Of a stretch of 64,000 nt of DNA, positions 45,816 to 57,097 are shown piece after piece (positions within the stretch are counted from its first letter, which is position 1; every line of letters starts with the position of its first letter). A program made the translations under genes and the position numbers. Source of the DNA: Trichaptum fuscoviolaceum (lineage: Eukaryota > Basidiomycota > Agaricomycetes > Hymenochaetales > Trichaptaceae); NCBI GenBank assembly GCA_910574455.1, contig CAJSYZ010000009.1, positions 186,001 through 250,000 on the forward strand, read 5' to 3'. The notes beneath the pieces are model-generated. The model was not told the DNA's origin. It did no database searches and saw only the letters and a list, made by a program, of their open reading frames with translations.

Positions 45816-46888
45816 TACAAAGTACTGTAGGGAAAGAGCCTTTCCGACGGCTATATGGTGGCCTCAACAGCATGTGTTACTCTCAGAATTTCTTTGGCAA
45901 ATAATGAAGCACAGCATAAAGAAAACCGAGTACGGGAACGAGTAAGATCGTCTATAATTGAGCAGAGCCCACTCGCGTTCCTTCCCCTTTTTCACGGGTT
46001 CCAAGATGGACAGGTTAATTAGATTCAGGGACTCGGATGAAGATAGCGGTCTCCCATCAGTTTGCACAGCGATTAACCGGGAGAGAAGAAGGAAAGGCAA
46101 CATTTGATACCACTACTAGTAGTAGTTGTGAACAACGCAGCGTTGTAAAATGCTCGGCTGACACGATTAGCACACTAACGGCACGGCGGGGGCGTACTTT
46201 CTAAGTCGGATTCAGCTGCCACTGGCAGCAACCGTTTAGCGCCCACACGCGCTTGCGCCAACTCAGCTCTATGCGGAAAATATTTCCGTCCTTGACGAAA
46301 GGTTATTCGTGCAGAGCGCAGAAATACAGTCGAGATTAATATCGTGTGTGGTCCCCATGGCATCTTGAACGAAGGGTAAATGAGCTCACTGGCACAAACC
46401 GACCAAAGAATATCAAAATGCCCGAACACACCTTGTTTTGGCGAAAGGGCGCCTTCAGATTCCCAGTGAACTTATAAGTCATTTACATGTCTACTGACCC
46501 CTCGCGCGTTTCGACCGTGGGTTGAAGACGTTCTGGTCATGTACGCGTTGCGGCGGTGGCAAAGACAACTTATTAAACTACTGTCTAACTTTTGAAGGCA
46601 GTGGCGGCACAGTGCCAGTGACTCCGAGTCGGAGCGGAGCCTGAACTTGAAACGTGTATGACCGGGTCTGGAAAGTTGAATTTCGCGGTTTACCCCGAAC
46701 GACGACATACTCTGTTTCTGTCTCTTCCGCTTGCACAAATAATTCTTTCACAATTGACGCTGGGAAGGACCTTAAAATGACTTGTTATCTTCAAGTCACA
46801 ATCGCTATAAACCAATCAGACTATTCATCTCTTCCTGCACTGCCAAGAGATCCGCTGTTCAGAGTTTCGTTTATCGAATGCGCAGGCT
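45816..46888. other. intergenic, no gene seen
   Basis: About 1.1 kb. Short frames have no recognisable family. It includes an ACTACTAGTAGTAGT palindromic microsatellite at about 46112-46126. Confidence 0.4.
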
Positions 46889-48102
46889 ATGAACGCTCAA
46901 TTTCAGAACTTAAACGACACTATTCCCTTAAATCCACCACACGCTAGTACCTCTGATACCCTCATCTCTACTCAGACTTGCTCACGGGCTAGCAGCTGCT
47001 CTGTCGATAGCAGTCGATTCCCGAGAATGCTCGCTTGCGACGAGTGCCGCCGTGTGCGGAAAAAGGCATGTTCTCTATCGATTATCGCTTCAAGTAAATA
47101 ACTGACGCTAGCTGAACTTTCCTACAGTGTGATAAAGGGAAGCCTACCTGCAGTCGCTGCGCTTCCAGAGATTATCAATGCAAATATTCGCCGCCCGGGT
47201 ATGCTAGACAGAGTAAAGTATGCAGATACAGATCACTTCTAGGCTCATACATCTATCCTATAGGTAGGGTCTTCCATCCGATAGTATAGCACAGTTACTG
47301 AGCCATAAAATGCTTAGATCACTCTACGGGGATTACCAGTATCACTACAGATAATCCCCTTCGTGACAGTGACTCCACTCGGTCTGACAGGACGTATTGC
47401 TCTCGCTCGCGGTCCTCCAACGATTATGCGCCCTCGAGATTGCAGAGTGGAGCGGAGCACAACCTTGCGCGACTTCGTCTGTTGTACTTCGGAGTTAATC
47501 CCAGTTTGCCTTGCTCTGACTCGGCACCGGTGCCTTACAGAGCCATTGATCCATCACCATCATCATCACGTGTACGTCTTTCAGATGTGCGGTATCAAAC
47601 CGAGTTCGACACTAGTGCAACGATACTACACCCGTCTGCAGCATCAGCACCAGCGTCTGTAGACTCGAGTCCTGGTCAGCAGTCACACTACAGTGCGCTA
47701 TTGTCGCCAGCAGCCAACGAACTCGCGCAAAATCCACGTGTTATGCACTCATCTACAACGATATCACCTATGGACCGCTCCGACACCTCTGAAGGGACTC
47801 ATACGGGCAATATTTCATATATGTGCTTCAATAACGAGCCACAGTGTCAACCGCTTCCGCAGTCTCAGTGTACATCCGGCGCTCATGTTGGATCGATTTC
47901 CGAACACCAGCAATTTCTGGAAGCTTTTTACCAGCTTCATTTTGGCACTTCTCTCTCCTACGATTATAAACTGGACAACGCTGTAGCCGATTCATACCAA
48001 CCCCTAGCCCAGGACATGATCATGGATGGTACTCCGCAAACTGAGATGCTCGCGGAGAGCAAAGGTTTTTTTTCAGTCGCAACCGCTCCGAGTCACATTT
48101 GA
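46889..48102 (+). CDS. Zn2Cys6 binuclear-cluster transcription regulator (337 aa)
   Basis: Exons 46889-47065, 47128-47212 and 47351-48102 sum to 338 codons including stop. The zinc cluster spans the first splice: ACDECRRVRKK joins CDKGKPTCSRCASRDYQC, giving C-x2-C-x6-C-x6-C-x2-C-x6-C, the fungal Gal4-type DNA-binding motif that normally recognises CGG half-sites in the nucleus. The first intron is GC-AG (donor GCATGT at 47066); a GT donor three bases on would bring stops. The remainder is Ser/Pro/Gln-rich (SPGQQSHYSALLSP) with a C-terminal MDGTPQTEMLAESKG and no fungal-specific central regulatory domain visible. A short regulator of this design is common in basidiomycetes. Targets are unknown; neighbours give no pathway context. 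Confidence 0.8.
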
Positions 48103-48901
48103 ACGTTATCCTGATCCTGACACCGAAAGGAAGTGCATCCAGCTCTAACCCCAATTTCCCTCTCCATTTAACTCTCATGAACTAGATAGCAACATCTCAT
48201 CATCTCATAGCCCTCGTCTCGTCCTTCGCACATCATGATGGCGAAGAGTAACGAATTCTCTCCGTCGCCTCTTCTGTATACGCAATTATCGACACTTCCA
48301 TAGTTGCTAGGAGACACCTAACGTTCTCGAATCACCACCCTACTAAATGCTACGTCGATGATTCGATGGACATTGGCGACGCACTTTGAATAGACTCGAC
48401 TCCCGCAAGCATTTCCTTGCGCTCGAGATCGTCCGACCCACCCCCGCTCCCCTCCAATCCGAAGGTGCCTTAACTCATTTTTCTAATCTAATACAATAAT
48501 ATCTACACCCCTCCCGCATAGACCTACCTTGAACATGAACTTGAACGTGAGACAAAAGCGCTAAATTAGGCCACAAATTACTTCAAGTTAATTTAATAGC
48601 TACGCAGAGACGGGTACGGCCCGTACTACTATGTACATAGTACAGTTACAGGCCGTATCACTTTTAATCTCTTACGGTACCACCGAGTACGGCCGTACGT
48701 CCGTGTTGTATTCCGTAAATACGGTGCGGTTGTGGAGCCCTAGTCTCATATGAGAACAACAGACTTCCGATGTCAAACTAATCAACGAACCTATTTCAAT
48801 TTCTTTCCTGCATCCAGTGGCCACTAGTTTCTAACGGTACTATATAGCAAGCCATATGAATGCGTTTTCCGCTTGACGAGTGCACTCCTAATATTGTTAT
48901 A
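48103..48901. other. intergenic between regulator and protease gene
   Basis: No gene seen. A cluster of short palindromic GTAC/ACGGCCGTAC words lies at about 48610-48720. Confidence 0.4.
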
Positions 48902-50149
48902 ATGTTGGCAATCATATTCACTTCGGCACTACTGCTCGGTACATCTGTGAAGTTGTCTCTCTCGTCTCCTGTCAAACATGCACACTTTCCTACCCTAGCG
49001 CCACTCTATTTCTCGCCAGAAAGATCACAGGACATCATCAACAATTCTTACATCGTCATGTTCAGAGACGATATTCCCCCTCCGGTATTTACATCACACT
49101 TGCAATTTATTGATTACGCAAAGGAGGTGAACCCACTCCTCGGCAATGGGTCCGAGCAGAATGGGGTTGCGCATGTCTTCGATAGCGTCATAGCAAAAGG
49201 CTACTCGGGATGGTTCTCCTCCGGGGCCATTGACATGATCCGCGGCAGGCCAGAAGTCAAGTTTGTCGAGCAGGATCAAGTAGTATATACCACTGACATT
49301 CAGAAGAACGCACCTTGGGTATGTTGGACGACAGACAATCCAAACATCAATACTAACCTGGAGAAATCTAGGGCCTTGCTCGTATTAGCCACCGAAACAA
49401 ATACGGTCAACACCGGAATCACTACACATATCCTAGAGACTCTGGGAAAGGTGTCATGGTATACGTAATAGACACGGGTGTAAATATCAGGCACCGCGAA
49501 TTTCAAGGACGCGCGCGCTGGGGAGTGACCTTTCATGAGAAAGATGGACACACGGACTACCAAGGTCATGCATCAGGAAAAAAGCAAAAAAGTGCCAGCA
49601 GATTCCAGCCTACACAGCGTAATATAACCAGTGTTATCTTAATATAGTAATATAAGGGTGGTGCAAGAGTCCTGGGAAGATTCCAGCGCCCTTACAAGGT
49701 CCTGTAATCATTACAGGACGTTACAAGTGCGTCGGCCTTCTGCCGGCCCCCATGTAACCGGTATATACTATAATGTTAGTCTGGCAACGTCATATAACGT
49801 GGCTAAATATCGTTGCACTTGTCTATATATCTGTTGGCCTCCCTATATGCTGTACACAACCGCTACATACTAAGATAAGACCCTCGGAACCCTGAGCCTG
49901 CCCTAAAGACACATCAGGAAAACTACTTTCTGCTGAAAGTGACTTAAGCGTCACTTAAAGGTCCTGAGAGACTGAAGTCTTAAATAAGGCAGCTTCACTT
50001 ATTGATGCATGTCCTCCCATTATTCAGGAGCGACTTACTGAAATCAGTGCTGTTGACTTAAATCAGTGCTTCAGTCAGTCAGTCAGTCAGTCAGGTCAGT
50101 CATTCAGGCAGTTCAGTCGATCAGTTAATATAAGTAGATGATAATATTA

Positions 50150-51888
50150 TAAGCACAAATTAAGCACAATAATAAGTAAACTAAGAACTCGTCGCCCACC
50201 CACGAGCGGGCTCGTCGCCGGCTCCCACTGCCTTTCAGCTTAGGCATCGGCGGGCGCGGAGGGGGAGGTGACGCGCTTCGCAACAACACTGTCCGCTGAC
50301 GCTGACACTCGGCACGGGCGGCGTTGGTGCCGGTTCTGTCTTGATTTGTGTAGGTACGAGAGAACCTGGTGCGTGAGGGCGGTCTGGAGGGTGGGCGGGA
50401 CGAGAGTTTGGATCCAGACGTTGGTGTGGGTGCTGCTGTTGGTGTCGGACCTTGAGAGCCAGACCGCTGCTGCTGTGTTGTTTGTTGTTGGGCCACACCA
50501 GTAGCCATAACTTCTGGTTCCTTTTCCTCCTCTTCCTCAGCCTTACGAGTAGCACTATCAGCAGACGATCGTCAGAAAGTGCGCAGAAGCATACCGAGGA
50601 GGCATAAGGATTTTCATCATCATTGCTATCGTACGCGCCATTCTTCTCGATCTTGCGGACAAGTTTCTTCGTTTGCTTGCCTGCACCTGTTAACTGCTGC
50701 CCTCTTTCGTCCTCTTCATCCGATTCGTCTATATAACCCTCTCGTGTCTTATTTGCTGTACGATATTCACGCTTTAGACGTTCCTAGATAGCAGAAAAGA
50801 AAGTTGATGAACTGAATATTGGAGAGAGAGAAAAGAACTGAGCAAACCTCAATCTCCTTGGCCTCTTCCTCACGAGTGTCCTCAACATCCATATTCTCTT
50901 CATCATCCGCTAACTCCCCCTTATACTCGTCGCCCTCGCCCCCTCTGTCTCTTTCCGGTCTCCGGCGGTTATCAACACCCTGTTCATCGTCTTCCTCGAA
51001 CAGCCCACGCATCCGAGTCTACAGTCTTCAGTCTCCTCCCCCCGGGGCCCAGCGACATGCCACCAATGTCATATACAAGACTTGCGGCAGTCATCGCACT
51101 ATCCACGATCGGCACAGAGATACCATTCGCTGCGTTACTGCGCAAGCGCATCGACCAGTGGTCCATCTCGCGATTCTTCTCCATCTTTGCCATCAGCTTC
51201 TCTGCCTCCTCGAGGCTCAACGCGATCTGGTACGTCTCCCGACGCTTCTGAACCTTGTACCACTGGTGCACAGGCACGAACTTGAACATCTGGTCCGCAG
51301 CAGACGTGAACAGCGCGTGCGTCTTGCTCTTTGCCACCTCCTCCATCCATCCCACCCATACCTTGCTGCCCGTCCCATCCTCCACGACCCAGGAATAGCG
51401 TTCCTCTCGACACTCTGTCGGATGTGCTCGTGCACCAGGAACACCTGCCGAGTCTTCTTCTTGAACTTGCGTTTCCGCTTGTCTTTGTCTTTGACATCCT
51501 TCCCTTTCTGCGGGTTCGCCTCGTTGTGGATCGGCCGCTCCTCCGCATCGACCATGACTATACGTCCGTCTGCACCAATGACGGGCTTCCCATCTGCCCC
51601 TAACATCGGCTTCATGGGCACCTGCGAGCTGACGCCGCCCACACCTTCCCCAGTAGGGTCACGGAGCAGCTCCTTGTGGTTGAGTTTCACGGGCCGCGGC
51701 CACGTACTGATGTCGACTGGTTTCCGTAAGTCGAACATCATCACGTCGTATTGCCACCCATGCCTGTCGCAGCTCAACAGATCAGACTCCTGGTACAGCG
51801 CGCCCTCGCCTCTGACAGCCGTGAACGTTGAGGCCAAAGACGACCTGGTGCCCTTAACCTTGATCTCAGACTTCGGCTCGAGCTTCAC
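50150..51888 (-). pseudogene. captured fragment of TFIIF alpha subunit (Tfg1/RAP74-like)
   Basis: Minus-strand pieces run in order: LLSCDRHGWQYDVMMFDLRK, VKLNHKELLRDP, MLGADGKPVIGADG, KKKTRQVFLVHEHIRQS, then after a frameshift near 51390 VWVGWMEEVAKSKTHALF, FKFVPVHQWYKVQKRR and LEEAEKLMAKMEKN, then an acidic block GDEYKGELADDEE, and KREYRTANKTREGYIDESDE in a following exon. This is the dimerisation and acidic region of the large TFIIF subunit of RNA polymerase II initiation. It lacks the C-terminal winged-helix domain, is frameshifted, and starts in fusion with a coatomer fragment. The product cannot be functional; the parental gene must lie elsewhere. Confidence 0.75.
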
Positions 51889-52260
51889 CAGCCTTCACGG
51901 TGTGATCCAGACAAGAGGAGGCGAAGGTGCTGGTGTCCTTGGGGTCGAAGACAAGGTCATAATGTAGTGCGTGTATTCTTCAAATACCTTCAGAGATGAT
52001 TAGACGAGGTCTGATTCTGAAGAGGTGGATGTACGCACCGGAATACACTTCCACTGTTTATCCCAGTCCCATGCTTTGATAGTCATATCATCGCAGCCCG
52101 TCAATACGATGCTAAGTGTAGGATAAACAGCAAGTCATCGAATGTAATCAGGATAGGCCTTGAATGCAGTCACTTTCTCGTGAGTGTTGTAATTGAAGAC
52201 CCGTAGCTGGAAGTCGTCGATGTTTTCGCGGACTTAGCGATTTGAGGCTTGAGGCACGAT
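51889..52260 (-). pseudogene. captured fragment of coatomer beta-prime (COPB2/Sec27-like) WD40 domain
   Basis: The minus strand encodes DDFQLRVFNYNTHEKVTAF, then PDYIR followed by an in-frame TGA, LAVYPTLSIVLTGCDDMTIK, AWDWDKQWKCIP, a splice-like gap, HYIMTL and (other frame) FDPKDTSTFASSCLDHTVK. These match the blade order of the coatomer beta-prime propeller. The stop and frame change make it dead. Its end abuts the TFIIF alpha fragment at about 51885, forming an artificial fusion inside the transposon. Confidence 0.75.
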
Positions 52261-52499
52261 GATGCTGCGGAGTTTGAATTACCAACAAGACCGTCACGCG
52301 TCGCGTTCAACGAGCTCTCCTCCCTCCCTCTCTCTCTCTTTCCCCTTCGTCGTTGTCCATCCATCCCCTCCTCCGTCCATCCATCCCCAGGATGGCCTTC
52401 AAATCTAAGCATTTCTGCTGTTGATGGTATGTGATTGTACTACACTCATATTTTATCTTCTTTTTTTGATGATTTATTACTGTGCCACCTGAGTGTGAC

Positions 52500-53946
52500 T
52501 GTATGCCACCGTTACACCTGTGGCACGGCGGTGGCAGTGCCACGCGGGAACACGGACGCTGCAAAGCTCGCCCGCGAGGCGCTCTGCAAACGACTCGACG
52601 ACTACAGGCTCGAAGCCGTCCTCGGGAAAGGCAGATTCAGCCGCGTCTACCAAGCCGTGGACATCTCCCACCGCGAATACGGCAAGAAGGTCGCGATCAA
52701 GCAGATTCCACGTGCGAATGTTGACCGAGACAGTCGGGACATGTTTACAGAGAAGATCCTTTCTGACCTGGCTTTGCTTAACTCACCCTATTTTACCCCT
52801 CTCATAGACCCGCAAAACTTCATCATCATCCAGGGCTTGGCCACCGGCGGTACTTTGCGAGGTGCGATGAGCAACGCGAAGAAGCTGGTCCGCATGCATG
52901 AAATCAAGTTCATCATGGCGTAACTTGTACGTCTCCGCTTCTTTCCCTCAAGCTGTGTCTCATATTTTTTCGTAGTGCTATGCCGTGGGCACCTTGCACA
53001 ACCAGGCCATCGTCCATCGCGACCTTAAGTCCGACAACGTCCTCATGGATGAGCACGGTCGGCTCGTCATTGGGGACTTCGGCCTCGCACACGTTTTCAA
53101 AGGACATGCGGTAAGCAATGACGAGGTACTAACTTACGATGACTATTGGCACAGGACTAAGGGCAAGTGTGGCACGACGGGCTACATGGCACCAGAGATG
53201 CTTTGTGGCGACCATTACTCGTACAAGGCCGACAGTTTTTCCGTTGGCGTCATGTTCTATGAGCTTGGCTTTGGCAGAGTGAGTTTCGTCCGTTCCAACC
53301 CATCACCCTTACTGACACCGCCTTTATTAGCTGCCCTTCCGTGGGAGGGATTGCAAGGATCTTGAGGCCAATGCACTGTACGAAAATGCGTTCATTCCTC
53401 GATGGTTCCGCAAGCGTTACCCAGAGGCATGTCATCTGATGCGGTGTCTGCTAGCCAAGAACCCAGAACACTGCATCCCGATGCAGGATATCTTGCAGAG
53501 CCGGTACTTCCGAGGAGTGTAAGTCGACCACCCCCATCTGCGCCATTCTTTAGCTGACCTTCGCCTCAGAAACTGGGATCAGGTCGCAGATAAGATACAG
53601 CCCGTCCCCGCCAAGTGGAAGACTGCACCGCATAAGGTTCAGGAAGGCGCGTACCTCAGCATGTGCGTCCTTGTTGACTGTAAGTAAACTTGCCATTGTA
53701 TTCTCCATGTGCATTGTTGTGATCACATTCACCGCCCCTTCCTACCCGCCATCCAACATTCGGATACTTTACCAACGCACCACCCCGAGCGGCTTACTGT
53801 TAGCCGTAGAGACAACCGCAACCAACCCGCCCGTCCACTATCTCCATCAGGACGCGTCCATTGTTGGTGTCTTTGAAGTATTGAATCCGGAACCGAATTT
53901 TCCAAAAGCACTGGTAGACCCGGAGAGTCCGGTGGACCAACTGTAG
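52500..53946 (+). pseudogene. captured Ser/Thr protein kinase with a nonsense codon
   Basis: Exon blocks are about 52500-52926, 52976-53278, 53331-53518, 53570 onward, and a last piece to 53946. Kinase motifs: glycine loop VLGKGRFSRVYQA, VAIK lysine, HRDLKSDNVL catalytic loop, DFGLA, KCGTTGYMAPEML, and DSFSVGVMFYELGFGR. In the first block an in-frame TAA (52921-52923) sits where a Gln is expected before LCYAVGTLH, five bases before a GT donor. The catalytic residues Lys, Asp and the DFG Asp are otherwise kept, so decay is recent or the codon might be spliced out. The N-terminal exons of the parent are not visible. The copy lies inside the transposon at 49571-54430. Confidence 0.75.
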
Positions 53947-55256
53947 TCATCTGTATGCATGTAAATAATTTAGATTTTGCTGAATAAAAATGGATTATTA
54001 TATATCATTTTATGTGCTGAAAGGTCCTGGGATGCTGAATAGGCAGCAATGTTTATGCCGCTGGCAATGGATTTTAAGAGATATATGGCCTGCAACTCAT
54101 GGTATAGGCCAGAACCCGTTGTCAGGTCTGGCACTTTGGCAAGCCTTATGTCCGAATTCGGATAATATATCACACAGAATCCGTCGTAATTGGCTGGAAT
54201 CCGTTATATCGATGAGCAGGATTACAGGGGTTACGCGAGATTCCAGGCCTTCCAACCCTTAAAATTCTCACACGGGTTACAAGAGCCGTCATGGTTACAT
54301 TGCCTTATGGCGAAATCCAAGCTCTTACAAACGCTGTCTATTCCTTGCAGGGGTTCCCTGCGTTTCCCTGGTATATTCTTGATTCCAGAGGTTATTACCA
54401 GCCTGGATTTTTTTTGCACTTTTCCTGATGTGGCACACATGTTGCAGGAACCATCGCATCACGCCTGTACGGCGTGGCGAAAAAGGCAGAAGTCACCTCC
54501 GTAAAGGTGTTTCCTCGGAAGGGGGGCGCCGCTAGCTCTATCATATTAAAGGGGTTCGAGTGGGCAGTCAACGACGCTCATCGCCTTGCACGAACACGGC
54601 GTGGCTACAAAGGCACGGTCATCAATATGTCGCTGGGCGGAGGTTATTCACGCGCAGAAAATGAAGCTGTAGACAAAGCGGTACGGGCTGGCATACACAT
54701 CGTCGTCTCGGCCGGGAACGACAACAAAGACGCATGCAAGGCCTCACCAGCTTCGGCGCGCTTGCCAGTTACTGTTGGAGCTAGTAAAATCAAAGACGTA
54801 CGGGCAACATTCAGTAATCATGGGAAATGTGTTGATATCTTTGCCCCGGGTGACGACATATTAAGTTGTGGGATCAAGGCTCTGGATGCTTCTGCACGGA
54901 TGAGTGGCACTAGCATGTCGGCACCGCACGTCTCTGGACTCGTTGCGCACTTCCTTTCGATCCATCCGAGGGGCCGGGAACTCAACCCACAAACGACAAG
55001 ACTCGGATCTTACGTCGGGGCCCTAGTCGAATTCATCCCGAGAATCTTCTTGTACATCTTCCCTACGTTACCCACACACTATGATCATGAAGGCCACGTT
55101 GAAGAGAAGTCTGTATTGGACAATGCATTGACACCAGCAGAAATGAAGAAAGCACTCATTCGAATGGCGTCCAAGGGGAAAATTGCATCCTCAACGCTAC
55201 CCCCAGGAACACCAAATCTCATTGCATACAACAACAATAAGCATCAATGCCCATAG

Positions 55257-56033
55257 TATTGGAGCCATGGAATATGAGAGAAGATGGCTACGTCGAACTT
55301 CTGGGAAGTACTTCATGTATTAATGGACGGACACTGTAATGCACTTGCAAGTTAGTACGAATGATCAAATTATAGCATAAAATCCCATCCCCACAATATG
55401 GGAAGCCATTCAAGTATTGCACAGATACTTTCTTTTATGTGAAGATTCCTGAATATGCACTTGTCTGCGCCGTGTCGCTAGTATTGAGGATGGAACTTGA
55501 TTGATGATGACACGCGTCGCAATTCCCGTGTTCCGATGAGATCTGTGTGATAGCTCACCTCCCTTCCGCGCTTCCGCTACTTGAAATTCCCTCCCGCCAC
55601 CTTTCCTCAAGCACTGAATACAAGCTAATCTATAGCCTGATGATACAGATGAGCTCTCCATCCTCCTTCCACGCCCACGCACTTCGCACGAGCTGTCAAG
55701 CTTTAGACGTCTACTCTGTGGCGCGACTCTTTATTCGGGTTTGTGATGGGAAAGGTCGATCAGATCGCCAGTGTCCTTTCAGAGAAAATATCGTTCTTCT
55801 CGCTTGAAAGCAATCAGAACTTTGCTATGCGTGTCTTTTCCGGCCGCACAACGATCACCATTTGTAAATGTCCCACCGATCCAGATCTGGAGGATGACGC
55901 CCTCAACTTTGCCGCTATAGTCGATGCGCGTCAACATGCAGACTCTACGAAAAGATCACTAAAACAAACTAACCATTCAAAGTACCAGCCATACGTACAG
56001 TATGAGCCAAGCCATGCATCTCGCAAACCATGT
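55257..56033. other. intergenic, no gene seen
   Basis: A plus-strand open frame (55743-56135) overlaps the BUD13 3' end in antisense and has no family resemblance. No repeat is seen. Confidence 0.4.
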
Positions 56034-57097
56034 TTACATATCACCTACGCTCCATTGGTAGCTTTCGAAAGCCTTGCGCTTGTGCTCGTTCGCCTTCTGG
56101 AAAAGCCTCTTCTCAAAGCCGTTTCCACGATCTAATGCCATTATAGTCAGAAGAGAACGACGATAGAAAGTTTGGTACGCACCTACGCCATCCCAGCGAT
56201 ACCCAGGCCTGATGCCAAACCGATTCGACGGTGATGCTGGTCCGGTGTACTCTGGTTTGCTCAACCCTTTTAAGCACTTTCTCTATATGAAATAAAGAAG
56301 AAAGAAAAACTTTTAGTAGGTGCAGAAGTCTTATGACAGACAAGGAGGGTTTAAAACAAAATGGGACGTACAGTAAGGAAAGCCACTGCAGGATCGTTCC
56401 ACCTGCTCTTCGCTTTCTGCGCCTCGTTGAGGTCCTTGTCATTTGCATAGATAGCAAGAGCGCGATTGCGCTCCTCTTCCAGTTGCGCCCTTTGTCTTTC
56501 CTCGCCTTCACATTGCACAAGACCCTTCCCCCATTGCATCTTCTTCACCTCTCTTTCCTCCGCTTCTCTCCTTCTCCTCGCAGCTTCTACCCGCACCGCC
56601 TTCAAGTCAATCTTTCTCCCGGATGCATCTCGGTATACCGTTTCTTGCGCAAGCCGGGTAGCGTCGTATTCTCCTTCCGTCTCCGCATTCTGACCCTCCT
56701 TCCTCGCCAACGACTTCTTCAGCTGATCGGCAGTCACCAAGCCTGCGACGAACGGAGTTTCAGAGACACAAGAGTGTCCAGTGCTCAGCGGTGTCGCATC
56801 GCCTGTAGCCGCTAGACCTTCTTGCTGGATCTCCCCTTCACGTATGGTCGCCCAGCTCGTAAGTTTCTTCTTGAAGCTTCTGTCTTTCACCACCACTGCT
56901 TCTTTGATATCATCTCTGTCATCGCCGTCCTCCTTCATCCAGCCTCCATTGTCGTCGTCAATGAGCTTATACGATAACGTTAAAGTCACAGCTTGGTCAA
57001 CTTTCCGCTTCTTCGTTGTGTGACTCGTACGTGCCAGGATTGCGTCGCATTTAGGACCAGACATGTATTTCTCAGCAAGGTACGTGGTTCTGCACAT
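56034..57097 (-). CDS. BUD13: pre-mRNA-splicing factor BUD13 (Cwc26), 307 aa
   Basis: Exons 57097-56372, 56282-56183 and 56131-56034 total 308 codons including stop. The N terminus [11 protein letters not shown] and the C-terminal half are diagnostic: [34 protein letters not shown] with [19 protein letters not shown], then [20 protein letters not shown] and [20 protein letters not shown]13 belongs to the RES complex (with Snu17/RBMX2 and Pml1) on the activated spliceosome and helps retention and splicing of pre-mRNA in the nucleus. The start at 57097 ([10 protein letters not shown]) is preferred, because an upstream in-frame ATG at 57166 lies within the dispersed repeat at 57136-57230. It looks intact and is the clearest housekeeping gene here. 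Confidence 0.9.

Larger units (their letters stand above)
49571..54430. mobile_element. 4.86-kb Pack-type DNA transposon with three captured host gene fragments (element B)
   Basis: The ends are CATCAGGAAAA(A/G)(A/T)GCAAAAAA on both sides in inverted orientation, flanked by TG (49569-49570, 54431-54432). Removing 4862 bp restores the protease frame exactly. The terminal word CATCAGGAAAA recurs internally at 49912-49922. The interior carries degraded host-derived sequences: TFIIF alpha and coatomer beta-prime on the minus strand, and a protein kinase on the plus strand. I find no transposase, so it must depend on a helper. Terminal sequence and 2-bp duplication resemble element A at 25117-28509. 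A CAGT microsatellite lies at 50066-50098. Confidence 0.85.
48902..55256 (+). pseudogene. second subtilase gene (479 aa), split at the catalytic-His motif by a 4.86-kb transposon
   Basis: Exon 1 is 48902-49318 with a signal peptide (MLAIIFTSALLLGTSVKLSL) and propeptide (NNSYIVMFRD to KFVEQDQVVYT). Exon 2 starts at 49372 with the Asp motif VYVIDTGV (Asp about residue 173) and runs into DYQGH at 49570. Sequence continues at 54433 with GTHVAGT, then KGTVINMSLGGGYS, oxyanion Asn in VVSAGNDNKD, and Ser in GTSMSAPHVSG, to the stop at 55256. Without the insertion the exons sum to 480 codons including stop, so the coding sequence is otherwise undamaged. The insertion separates GH from GTH, right beside the catalytic His. 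It would be a secreted proteinase K-like enzyme. The start at 48902 is preferred over 48860 because it begins the signal peptide. Confidence 0.85.

Noticed and set aside
50819..51967. 382-codon plus-strand open frame
   Set aside because: It is the antisense shadow of the captured TFIIF alpha fragment, whose minus-strand translation matches that family.
55743..56135. Small plus-strand gene before BUD13
   Set aside because: It overlaps BUD13 exon 3 in antisense and shows no recognisable motif or splice structure.
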